Positions 32,071-40,966 of a stretch of DNA of 64,000 bases are shown one piece after another. The notes under the pieces are model-generated. The model was given only the letters and a program-made list of their open reading frames with translations, did not search any database and had not been told where the DNA came from. Both the position numbers and the translations under genes were made by a program. Location: positions 3,286,001 to 3,350,000 of the forward strand of contig OZ241898.1 in assembly GCA_965203525.1 (NCBI GenBank). Reading direction: 5' to 3'. The DNA is from WTFV01 sp965203525 (GTDB lineage: Bacteria; Acidobacteriota; Vicinamibacteria; Vicinamibacterales; UBA8438). Position 1 is the first letter of the stretch. Each line of letters opens with the position of its first letter.

Positions 32071-33771
32071 GTGCGCATAGCCGCCCTCGACATCGGCACG
32101 AACTCCGTCCACATGATCGTGGTGCAGGTTCGGCCGGACCACTCGTTCGAGATCGTGGACCGCGAGAAGGAGATGGTCCGGCTCGGCGCCGGCGGTCTCG
32201 GCGGGCGCGCGCTGACCGAGCCGACGATGCGCTCGGCGCTGCAGGCGCTGGCGAAGTTCAAGCGCCTGGCCGAATCGCACGAGGTGGACGAGGTGGTGGC
32301 GGCGGCGACCAGCGCGGTGCGCGAGGCCGGGAACGGCCGGGAGTTCCTGGCCGCGGTCCGGCAGCGGACCGGCATCGAGGTGCGCGTCATCTCCGGCACC
32401 GAGGAGGCGCGTCTCATTCACCGCGCCGCGGTCTACGGCGTCGACGTCTCGGACGGCGCGGCGCTGGTGATCGACGTAGGCGGCGGCAGCGTCGAACTGA
32501 CCCTGGGGCGCGGGTCGCAGGTGCGCGTCGCCCACAGCCTGAAGCTGGGCGTGATCCGGCTCACCGAGCGTTTCGTGCGCAGCGATCCGATCACCCGCGC
32601 CGACGAGCGGCGCATGGCCGGCCACATGACGGAGGTGCTCGCCCCGGTCACCGAGAAGATCCGCGCCCGCGGCTTCGCCCGCGTCGTCGGGACGTCGGGC
32701 ACCATCCTCAGCCTCGGCGCGCTCGCGGTCGGCGAGGGGCGGGCGGTCGGCTCCGACGCCCTGCGGAACCGGCGCGTGAGCCTCAAGCAGCTCCGGCGCG
32801 TGCGCAAGGAGCTGACGGCGCTGGACCTCGCCGGACGCCTCGGCATGCCGGGGCTCGATCCGCGCCGGGCGGACCTGGCCGTCGCCGGCTCCATTCTGAT
32901 CTGCACGATGCTGCGGCTGCTCGGCGCGCGCGAGCTGACCCTCTGCGACCTGGCCCTGCGCGAAGGACTGGCGCTCGACTACATTCATCGCAACCGGGCC
33001 CACATCGCCAAGGTCGAGCAGTACCCGGACGTGCGGCGGCGCAGCGTGATCGAGCTGGCCGAGCGCTGCAACTACAGCGAGCCGCACGCGCGGCAGGTGG
33101 GACGGATGGCGCTGTCGCTGTTCGACCAGACGGCGGCGATCCACGGCCTGGGGGCGCGCGAGCGGGAGTGGCTGGAGTACGCGGCGCTGCTCCACGACGT
33201 CGGCGTGCACATCAGCTACGGCCGGCACCACAAGCACTCGTACTACCTGATCCGGAACGGGGACCTGCGCGGGTTCGAGCCGCGGGAGGTCGAAGTCATG
33301 GCGCTGGTCGCGCGCTACCATCGCCGGGGGCTGCCCAAGCGCTCCCACGCCGGGTACGGCGACCTGCCGGGGGCAAGGCGGCGCGCCGTCAGGACGCTGT
33401 CGGCGATGCTGCGCGTGGCCGAAGGGCTCGACCGGAGCCACGCGCAGAGCGTCGCGTCGGTATCCGTCGCGCCGGGAGCGCACGACTGCCTGCTGAAGCT
33501 GACGCCGGCCGGCGACGTCGAGCTCGAGCTGTGGGCCGCCCAGCGGAACGTCGCGCCGCTCGAGGCGGTGCTCGGCCGGGTCGTCCGTTGCGAGGTGGAC
33601 ACGAAGCGGCGGCGGCAGGCGGCCCGCGGTACGGTTTCGACGGGGCGCAGACGACGGCCCGCCGCGCCCGCCGATCCGGGGCGGCGCCGGCCGCCGCCGC
33701 CGGACGGCGATCCGGAAACGCCCCCTGACGCACGGCGGCGCGACGATCTACAATCCGGCGAGTCCGTTTGA
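32071..33771 (+). CDS. ppx: Exopolyphosphatase / guanosine pentaphosphatase (Ppx/GppA) with HD domain
   Basis: The 566-residue protein begins 'VRIAALDIGTNSVHMIV' (phosphate-binding loop), followed by 'ATSAVREAGNG', 'VISGTEEARLI' and 'ALVIDVGGGSVELTLG', the ASKHA-fold Ppx/GppA signatures. Residues about 330-500 form the HD-like C-terminal domain ('WLEYAALLHDVGVHISYG', 'HHKHSYYLIRNG'). It degrades polyphosphate or pppGpp. GTG 32071 is chosen because the phosphate loop starts right after it. The last 45 residues are Arg/Pro-rich and probably disordered. The divergent CHAD neighbour supports polyphosphate metabolism. Confidence 0.9.
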   Translation: MRIAALDIGTNSVHMIVVQVRPDHSFEIVDREKEMVRLGAGGLGGRALTEPTMRSALQALAKFKRLAESHEVDEVVAAATSAVREAGNGREFLAAVRQRTGIEVRVISGTEEARLIHRAAVYGVDVSDGAALVIDVGGGSVELTLGRGSQVRVAHSLKLGVIRLTERFVRSDPITRADERRMAGHMTEVLAPVTEKIRARGFARVVGTSGTILSLGALAVGEGRAVGSDALRNRRVSLKQLRRVRKELTALDLAGRLGMPGLDPRRADLAVAGSILICTMLRLLGARELTLCDLALREGLALDYIHRNRAHIAKVEQYPDVRRRSVIELAERCNYSEPHARQVGRMALSLFDQTAAIHGLGAREREWLEYAALLHDVGVHISYGRHHKHSYYLIRNGDLRGFEPREVEVMALVARYHRRGLPKRSHAGYGDLPGARRRAVRTLSAMLRVAEGLDRSHAQSVASVSVAPGAHDCLLKLTPAGDVELELWAAQRNVAPLEAVLGRVVRCEVDTKRRRQAARGTVSTGRRRRPAAPADPGRRRPPPPDGDPETPPDARRRDDLQSGESV

Positions 33772-33780
33772 CGCAACGGC

Positions 33781-33883
33781 CGGCCGCACCGCCGATCGGC
33801 CCGGCGCGACGCGGCGGCGCGGCGCCGGAACGCGGCAGGCGGGCGTCGAGCGGCCGCGCTGCCGATCGGCCCGGCGTGACGCG
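33781..33883. repeat. Direct duplication, offset 70 bases
   Basis: 'cggccgcacc' plus 'gccgatcggcccggcgcgac' at 33781-33813 recurs with few changes at 33851-33883, between ppx and yacG. Confidence 0.8.
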
Positions 33884-33937
33884 CGTTTCAGCGGCGTGCC
33901 GCCAAGCGTCGCCTGGCACGTATCCAGGGGAGAGGTC

Positions 33938-34123
33938 GTGAGCGACGAGCGGCGTTGCGCACACTGCCAGCGGCGGCCGGTCATTCCGGAATGGCGGCCG
34001 TTCTGCAGTGAGCGTTGCCGGCTCCTCGATCTGGGCAACTGGATCGGCGAGCGCTACCGGGTGCCGGGCGAATCGACGGCGGCCGAGGATCATGATCCGA
34101 CCGGCGGCGGCCAGGGCTCCTGA
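33938..34123 (+). CDS. yacG: YacG-like zinc-ribbon protein (DNA gyrase inhibitor family)
   Basis: The 61-residue protein has the YacG pattern C-x2-C ... C-x3-C: 'CAHCQRRP', 'WRPFCSERCRLLDLGNWIGE'. E. coli YacG binds GyrB and inhibits gyrase. GTG 33938 is supported by an AGGGGAGAGG ribosome-binding site. It precedes citrate synthase by 51 bases and may be co-transcribed with it. Confidence 0.88.
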   Translation: MSDERRCAHCQRRPVIPEWRPFCSERCRLLDLGNWIGERYRVPGESTAAEDHDPTGGGQGS

Positions 34124-34174
34124 ACCGGGCGCCCGGAACGGCCGGTCGAGCAATCCGGGGAGCGACAGGCAGGC

Positions 34175-35450
<1,276 letters not shown>

Positions 35451-35479
<29 letters not shown>

Positions 35480-35624
35480 CGACGGCTATTTCCACCACGT
35501 CGCGGCCGGTCGCCGTCACGTCGCGGCCGGCGCGCGCGGCCGGTAGCGACGGCCATTTCCACCACGTCGCGGCCGGTTGCCGTCGCCGTCACGTCGCGAC
35601 CGGCGCGCGGCCGGTAGCTCGCCG
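35451..35624. repeat. Tandem repeat of the gltA 3' end, offsets 67 and 73 bases
   Basis: Units begin at 35451, 35518 and 35591, each starting 'acgtcgcgNccggcgcgcg' and including a copy of the gltA stop codon. Units 1 and 2 also share 'gtagcgacggNtatttccac'. The remainder of the gap to 35748 shows no gene. Confidence 0.88.
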
Positions 35625-35748
35625 CCCTCGCCGTCACGCGGTCGTGCTGCGCGGGGGCCGGTGAACCGCTCGACGCTGGCGAAAGATCTCCTGCCAGCGC
35701 GACTCGCCCGCGGATGCAATCGTTGCGCCAGCGGGAACCGCCCCCGGA

Positions 35749-36021
35749 TCAGCCGAGCCGCAGGCGCCACGCCAGCAATCCCCCGGCGCAGGCGAGCATC
35801 ACCCAGACGAGCGGCTCCGGCGGCCTGCCGCGCAGGAGCTCGGTCACGAAGAAGAGGACCACGCCCAGGAACACGACGGCCAGGAACAGGGCCGACCAGC
35901 GGCGTCGGGCGGGCGCTTCCAGGGACGCCGGCTCGCGCTCGCGCCGGGCCGTCGCGGCGCCGCACTTGTAGCAGATGAGGGCGTTGTCGGCGATTTCCTG
36001 CCCGCAGGCGTCACACGTCAT
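35749..36021 (-). CDS. Small zinc-ribbon membrane protein
   Basis: The 90-residue protein starts with a zinc ribbon ('MTCDACGQEIADNALICYKCG', two CxxC pairs). After a charged linker come two hydrophobic helices ('WSALFLAVVFLGVVLFFVTELL' in part and 'LVWVMLACAGGLLAWRL'). A GGGAG site precedes the ATG closely. Its function is unknown; similar short proteins may be membrane-anchored metal or regulatory factors. Confidence 0.75.
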   Translation of the reverse strand: MTCDACGQEIADNALICYKCGAATARREREPASLEAPARRRWSALFLAVVFLGVVLFFVTELLRGRPPEPLVWVMLACAGGLLAWRLRLG

Positions 36022-36082
36022 GATCTCCCGTCCGTTCCGTTCGCGACCGGTTGCGGCTCGGCGGGCCGCGGGTGGCGCGGCA

Positions 36083-36197
36083 GGCGCGCCGCAACTTCTC
36101 CGCCGGCGGCGGTTCCGTATCGCTGCCGGCCCCGCCGATCGTGACCACGAGCGCGCAGGGGCGCGCCGCAAACCTCGCCGCCGCCGGTTCCCTATCG
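36083..36197. repeat. Imperfect direct duplication, offset 77 bases
   Basis: 'ggcgcgccgcaac' to 'ggttccgtatcg' (36083-36122) recurs as a diverged copy at 36160-36197, the latter covering the stop of the caspase-like gene. Confidence 0.75.
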
Positions 36198-37268
36198 GCC
36201 GTTCCGTTCAGCCCCTCCGGTCAGGCGCCGCAGCTCCCGCGAGACCCGCGCGAGCTCCAGCAGAAGCCGCTCCAGCTCGGCCGCGTAACGCTCCGCCGGC
36301 ATCGCTTCGCGCACCGCCCGCAGCTCGGCCACCTCGACGTCGAGCGCGGCGCGGCGCGCCGCCAGCCGGTCCATCTCGGCGCCCTGACCGGTCGTGACGT
36401 GGTCCACGCCGGCCCCCACGTACGCCGCCGCGGCCAGTCCGGCATGCGGATCGCCCGCGCCGTCCCCGGCGTCGATGCCGCGCCCGTCTCCCGTGTCGTC
36501 GAGCAGCGCGCGCTCGGTCGCCAGACGGCCGCGCTCCCGGTACCAGCGGCGCACGCCGGCGCTGGCGTAGGAGAACGCCTCCCACACCGAGACCCGCGCG
36601 TTGCGGTCGAAGTCGCTGGCGGCGTCGGCGAACGCGCGGACGAGGAACTCCGGGAACACGGTCGCGTAGCGCTGCGCCGGCGACTCGGTCGCCGTGATCA
36701 CGACGCGGCCGGCCTTCGCCAGCGGCGCGAGGAACGGCGCGCTGGCCGCCGTCGTGTTGACGAACACCAACTGCCCGGGCAACGGATCGACCAGGGCGGC
36801 CCACTCCGCCGCGGTCAGGTCCGGCCCGACGAGGTTGAACCTGGCCTCCCGGCCGTCGAAGGTCCCGTGGCCGAGCAGCAGGACGAACAGCACGGACTGC
36901 TCGTCCATGCGCGCCGCGAGCTCGCGGAACACGCGCCGCACCTCCTCGCGGGTGGCGCACCCCACGCCGGGACCGGGGTCCTGATGCCGTTCATCGGTCT
37001 GCTCGCGCCGCACCTCCTCGCGGGTGGCGCACCCGACGCCGGGACCGGGTGTCTCGGCAAGCGCCAGCAGGTGGTCTTCCCGGAACCCCGGCTGCGCGCG
37101 CAACGCCGCGACGAGCCCGGACCGCCAGCGGTCGTGGCGTTCGGCGTACTCCGGGCCGCCCGACGCCCCCGACACGACGAGGGTGAAGTACTCCCGGGCG
37201 TCGGCCGCGCCGGGCGCCGCCAGCAGGGCCAACGCCGCGGCGGCGCTCCGCCAGCCACGGCCGGTCAC
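36192..37268 (-). CDS. Exported caspase/C13-like protein without catalytic Cys
   Basis: GTG 37268 overlaps the stop of the preceding gene (GTGA), so the two are translationally coupled. The 358-residue protein has a signal peptide ('VTGRGWRSAAAALALLAAP') and a caspase-hemoglobinase core: 'VLFVLLLGHGTFDG' (the His motif) and 'QLVFVNTTAASAPFL' where the cysteine is expected. The only cysteines lie elsewhere, in 'GVGCATREEV', which occurs twice because of a 72-base in-frame duplication. It is probably a pseudo-protease or binding protein. A C-terminal coiled coil ('AERYAAELERLLLELARVSR') follows. It is the last gene of the MoxR-type operon. Confidence 0.7.
   Translation of the reverse strand: MTGRGWRSAAAALALLAAPGAADAREYFTLVVSGASGGPEYAERHDRWRSGLVAALRAQPGFREDHLLALAETPGPGVGCATREEVRREQTDERHQDPGPGVGCATREEVRRVFRELAARMDEQSVLFVLLLGHGTFDGREARFNLVGPDLTAAEWAALVDPLPGQLVFVNTTAASAPFLAPLAKAGRVVITATESPAQRYATVFPEFLVRAFADAASDFDRNARVSVWEAFSYASAGVRRWYRERGRLATERALLDDTGDGRGIDAGDGAGDPHAGLAAAAYVGAGVDHVTTGQGAEMDRLAARRAALDVEVAELRAVREAMPAERYAAELERLLLELARVSRELRRLTGGAERNGR
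36933..37049. repeat. In-frame 72-base duplication inside the caspase-like gene
   Basis: 45 bases at 36933-36977 recur at 37005-37049 with one or two changes, adding 24 codons and repeating 'PGPGVGCATREEVRR' in the protein. Confidence 0.92.
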
Positions 37269-39478
37269 CGCAGGCCCCACAGGCGGCGGAGCGACCACTC
37301 CGCGGCGAGCAGTGCGACCAGCAGCACGAACACCGCCGCATGATGCCAGACTTCGCGCGTCACGGTGCGCGGAACGGCGCCGCCCGCGGCCCGCAGGCGG
37401 TCCGCCAGCCCGTCGAGCCGGTCCGGATCGAGATACGCTCCGCCGCCCGCTTCCGCCATGCGGCGCAACAGAGCGGCGTTCAGCCACGGATCGGCCAGCT
37501 CCGGATCGGCGCCGCCCACCAGCACCCGGTCGCGCGCTCCGCCGAGCTGCTGCCCGCCGCGGGTGACGGCCACGTCGATCCGGTGGACACCCGCGGACGG
37601 CGGAGGCGTGGAAACACTGTATGCGCCTGCCGTCCCGGCCACCGCGGCTTCGTCCTCCAGCAGCGGCGCGCCGCCGGGACCGCTGACGCGCACGCGCACG
37701 GCGGCGCCGGCCACGGGCCGGAACTCGTCGTCGCGCACCGTGACGTCCACCCGTAGCGAATCGCCGGCCGCGGCCCCGCCGCTCGCCGTGACCGCGATGC
37801 GGTCGCCGGCGCCGGCCGTCAGCCAGCGGGCCGCCTGCCCCCAGTAGCGCTCGTAGGTGGGGTCGCCGGCGGGCAGCAACATCCGCCAGCGCCACGTGGC
37901 GCGGCCGGCCAGGATCATCGACCGGCCCGCGCCGTAGCGCTGGACCACCACGAGCGGCCGGCCGCGGCCGTTCTCCGCGGCGGCGGCCGCCAGCACGACG
38001 GCGCCCGGGCGCACCGGTCCGATGCGCACGCTGCCGGCCAGCGCCGGGGCCGCCTCCCACCGGCGGCGCGTCTCTTCGACGGTGGGCCCGAGCCGCAGCA
38101 CGGGATGCGCGAAGCCCGCCGGGGTCGGCGCGAGGCGCGGCGCGGCCGGTCCGTCCCGGCTCGCGCCGGTCAGCCCGAGCCGGTCGGCCAGCCGCGCCGG
38201 GAGGACCGGTTCGAGCGCGGAGCCGAGGTAGCCGCGGCGCCGCAGGCTCGCCGGCCCGAACACCAGCAGGCCCCCGCCGCGCTCGGAGACGAACCGCGCG
38301 GTCAGGTCGAGCTGGTCCGGCCGGAAGAACTCCGCCTCGACGTTGGCGAGAACCACCGCGTCGTACCGGAACAGCGCCGCGCGCGTCTGCGGATAACCGG
38401 CCGCCAGCTCGCCGGTCCGTGCCGGATCGCCCTGGACGTAGAACGTCTGCTCCCCCCGGTCGTTCTGCCCCTTCCGCACCACGGCGTCGAACACGAGCCC
38501 CGGGTCCGCCAGCCACGTGCGCTTGAGGAAACTGTGCTCGTGGCCGGGCGAGCCCTCGACGAGCAGGAGGCGGCGCGGTCTGGCAGGCGGGCGCACCAGC
38601 ACCCGGCGCCGGTTGTTCCCGGCCACCAGCTCCGCCGCGTCGACCGGTGCCTCGACCGCGTACACCGACGCCGGCCCCGGCCCGGGCGCCACCCGGAACA
38701 GGATGACGGCCGGCGCGCCGTCCCGCGCCGGCCGCACGCGGCGCACGGCGGCAAGACGCCCGTCCGCGATCAGACGCACGTCGAAGGGCGCGTCGCCGAG
38801 CCCGCGGCTCACGACGGTCGCGCGCACGTCGACCACCGAGCCGGCGCCGAGCGGCTGCCCCGCCTCCAGGGCCGTCACCTCCCGGTCCGGACCCGGGCGC
38901 GGAGCGCCTGCGCCGATCGCGTAGACCGGCGCGGGCGACCGGGCAGCGGCCTCGGCCACGTCGCGCCGGCCGGTCACGACGCCGTCGGAGACGACGACGA
39001 TCCCGGCGACGGCCCGCCCGCCGAACCGCGCCGGGACCCCGTCCAGGGCGCCGGCGAGGTCCGACCGGGACGCCTCCGCCGCGAGCCGGTCGAGGTCGGC
39101 CGCGGCCAGCGTCTCGCCGAACGCCGCCACCTGCACCTCGAACGCCTCGCCGAGCGCGGGAAGCAGGCGCTCCCGGAGGAGCTCCCGGGCGAAGTCGATC
39201 CGCGGCCTGCCGTCCGCGTCCGGAATCGCCATGCTGCGCGACCGGTCCACGAGTACGGCCACCACGCCGCCGTCCGGCGCGGCGGGCTCGACACGCAACG
39301 GACGCAGCAGCAGGAAGAGGACGACCAGGAGGGCGCACAGACGCAACGCGGTCAGGGTCGCGCGCTGGCGGCGGGTGAGATCGACCGGCGGGCGCGCATA
39401 GGCCCACCACGCGACGACCACGGCGGCCAGCACCGCGGCCGCCGCCCCCCACCACGGAAGCGGTACGCCGATCTGCAC
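37265..39478 (-). CDS. Membrane protein with VWA and glutamine-amidotransferase-like domain
   Basis: The 737-residue protein begins with two membrane helices, then a VWA domain with the MIDAS motif in 'VAVLVDRSRSMAIPD'. Next come a CARDB/Ig-like part and a class-I glutamine-amidotransferase-like fold ('LLVEGSPGHEHSFLKRTW', 'GLLVFGPASLRRRGYLG') lacking a catalytic Cys. A C-terminal membrane helix ('HHAAVFVLLVALLAAEWSL') ends it. This layout is standard for the last large gene of MoxR/DUF58/BatA clusters. Its start lies only 12 bases from the left end of an IS630 element, which has separated it from the rest of the operon. Confidence 0.8.
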   Translation of the reverse strand: MQIGVPLPWWGAAAAVLAAVVVAWWAYARPPVDLTRRQRATLTALRLCALLVVLFLLLRPLRVEPAAPDGGVVAVLVDRSRSMAIPDADGRPRIDFARELLRERLLPALGEAFEVQVAAFGETLAAADLDRLAAEASRSDLAGALDGVPARFGGRAVAGIVVVSDGVVTGRRDVAEAAARSPAPVYAIGAGAPRPGPDREVTALEAGQPLGAGSVVDVRATVVSRGLGDAPFDVRLIADGRLAAVRRVRPARDGAPAVILFRVAPGPGPASVYAVEAPVDAAELVAGNNRRRVLVRPPARPRRLLLVEGSPGHEHSFLKRTWLADPGLVFDAVVRKGQNDRGEQTFYVQGDPARTGELAAGYPQTRAALFRYDAVVLANVEAEFFRPDQLDLTARFVSERGGGLLVFGPASLRRRGYLGSALEPVLPARLADRLGLTGASRDGPAAPRLAPTPAGFAHPVLRLGPTVEETRRRWEAAPALAGSVRIGPVRPGAVVLAAAAAENGRGRPLVVVQRYGAGRSMILAGRATWRWRMLLPAGDPTYERYWGQAARWLTAGAGDRIAVTASGGAAAGDSLRVDVTVRDDEFRPVAGAAVRVRVSGPGGAPLLEDEAAVAGTAGAYSVSTPPPSAGVHRIDVAVTRGGQQLGGARDRVLVGGADPELADPWLNAALLRRMAEAGGGAYLDPDRLDGLADRLRAAGGAVPRTVTREVWHHAAVFVLLVALLAAEWSLRRLWGLR

Positions 39479-39493
39479 CGAACCGACGCCCTA

Positions 39494-40683
39494 GTGTCCC
39501 GTCAGAGAAAAAAGTGAAACATCATCAAGGGCGGTGTCGTCTGTCCTCCCCAGGAGGCACCCATGCGCAGAGGACGCACCCCGACACCGGTCGTCCTGAC
39601 GGACGACGAACGGCAAGCCCTGACCTCGCTGGCCCATCGGTCGCGCACCGCCCCGCAGCGCGCGCGACGCGCCCGCGTCATCCTGGCCTGTGCCGACGGC
39701 CAGCCGACCACCGGCATCGCCAGGCGCCTGCACCTGTCCCCGACCACGGTCTGCAAGTGGCGCACCCGCTTTCTCGCAGACCGAATCGACGGCCTGACCG
39801 ACGAACCGAGACCGGGCGCCCCGCGCCGCATCACCGACACGCAGGTCGAAGACGTGGTGGTGCGGACCCTGGAATCGACTCCGCCCGGCGCCACCCACTG
39901 GAGTACGCGCGGCATGGCGAAGGCCACCGGTCTGAGCCACACCACCATCAGCCGGATCTGGCGCACTTTCGGACTGCAGCCGCACCGGACCGAAACGTTC
40001 AAGCTGTCGCCGGACCCGTTCCTGATCGACAAGGTGCGCGACATCGTCGGGCTGTACGTCGATCCGCCGGAGCACGCGGTCGTGTTTTGTGTCGACGAAA
40101 AGCCGCAGATTCAGGCCCTCGAGCGCACGGCGCCGCTGCTGCCGATGCAGCCGGGCCAGGCCGAGCGGCGCAGCTTCGACTACCGCCGCCACGGTACGAC
40201 CTCGTTGTTCGCGGCGCTCGACGTCAAGACCGGCAAGGTCCTCGGCCAACTGCATCGCCGCCATCGGTCGGCCGAGTTCCTGCAGTTCCTCCGGCGCATC
40301 GACGCCGAGGTGCCCGAAGACCAGGACGTCCATCTGATCCTGGACAACTACAGCACCCACAAGGCTCCCCGGATTCGGCGCTGGCTGGCCCGACACCCGC
40401 GCTTTCATCTGCATTTCACGCCGACCTACAGTTCCTGGCTGAACCTGGTGGAGCGCTGGTTCGCGGAGCTGACGACCCGGCAACTGCGTCGTGGCGTGTA
40501 CCGCAGCATCGCCGCCCTCGAACGAGCGATTCGGGAGTTTCTCGAAGCGCACAACGCCGGCGCCCGGCCGTTCGTGTGGACGAAGACGGCCGACGAAATC
40601 CTGGCGCGCATCGGCCGCTTCGCGCAACGGACGCTCGCGGCGCACGATGGATAAATGTTTCACGAACCATCGTTACGGGACAC
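39494..40683 (+). mobile_element. IS630-family insertion sequence
   Basis: The element is flanked by TA dinucleotides, as expected for IS630/Tc1-like target duplication. The ends are inverted repeats: left GTGTCCCGT..., with GTGAAACAT further in, and right the reverse complement of the same two blocks. It holds one transposase gene and looks complete. It lies within the MoxR-type operon. A short element at 42915-43023 has the same ends. Confidence 0.9.
39563..40654 (+). CDS. IS630 family transposase
   Basis: The 363-residue transposase has an N-terminal helix-turn-helix ('IARRLHLSPTTVCKWRTRFL', then 'MAKATGLSHTTISRIWRTFG') and the DDE catalytic residues: D178 in 'VFCVDEKPQ', D261 in 'LILDNYSTHKAP' and E297 in 'WLNLVERWFAEL'. 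A CAGGAGG site precedes the ATG. No frameshift is needed and no residue is missing, so the element may be active. Confidence 0.93.
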   Translation: MRRGRTPTPVVLTDDERQALTSLAHRSRTAPQRARRARVILACADGQPTTGIARRLHLSPTTVCKWRTRFLADRIDGLTDEPRPGAPRRITDTQVEDVVVRTLESTPPGATHWSTRGMAKATGLSHTTISRIWRTFGLQPHRTETFKLSPDPFLIDKVRDIVGLYVDPPEHAVVFCVDEKPQIQALERTAPLLPMQPGQAERRSFDYRRHGTTSLFAALDVKTGKVLGQLHRRHRSAEFLQFLRRIDAEVPEDQDVHLILDNYSTHKAPRIRRWLARHPRFHLHFTPTYSSWLNLVERWFAELTTRQLRRGVYRSIAALERAIREFLEAHNAGARPFVWTKTADEILARIGRFAQRTLAAHDG

Positions 40684-40686
40684 TAG

Positions 40687-40860
40687 CCTGGATTGTTCAC
40701 CGGGGGTGCCGCTCCGGGAGAGACACAAGGGCTCTCCGCACGGTAAATCGCAGTGGCAACAGGCATTTTCACCACCACGGGGCCCCTGCGTGACGACCGA
40801 CACGATATCACGGACTGTCCTGTTCCCGGAACTCTTCGACGAGCCCCTCGTCGCCACCTG
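40687..40860 (+). pseudogene. IS1380-type left end and transposase N-terminal remnant
   Basis: From GTG 40790 the frame reads 'VTTDTISRTVLFPELFDEPL', close to the usual IS1380 transposase start ('MTTDT.S.SVLFPDLF.KPLVA'), and then loses the frame after 'VATW'. The 100 bases before it resemble the leader of such elements. Only the first 70-170 bases of the element remain. The rest of the gap to 40966 has no gene I recognise. Confidence 0.55.
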
Positions 40861-40966
40861 GATTACCGTTTCGCGGTCAGGTGGTGGAGAATCGGGTGAT
40901 CCTCGAGGAACGCCCGGCCCTGCTCGGGGCGGCCGGCGCCGCCCGCGAGCTCTCGGAGCAGACGAC

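Noticed and set aside
39494..40683. IS630 as a recent insertion splitting a gene
   Set aside because: It lies in a gap between genes, 12 bases from a start codon; no coding sequence is interrupted on that side.
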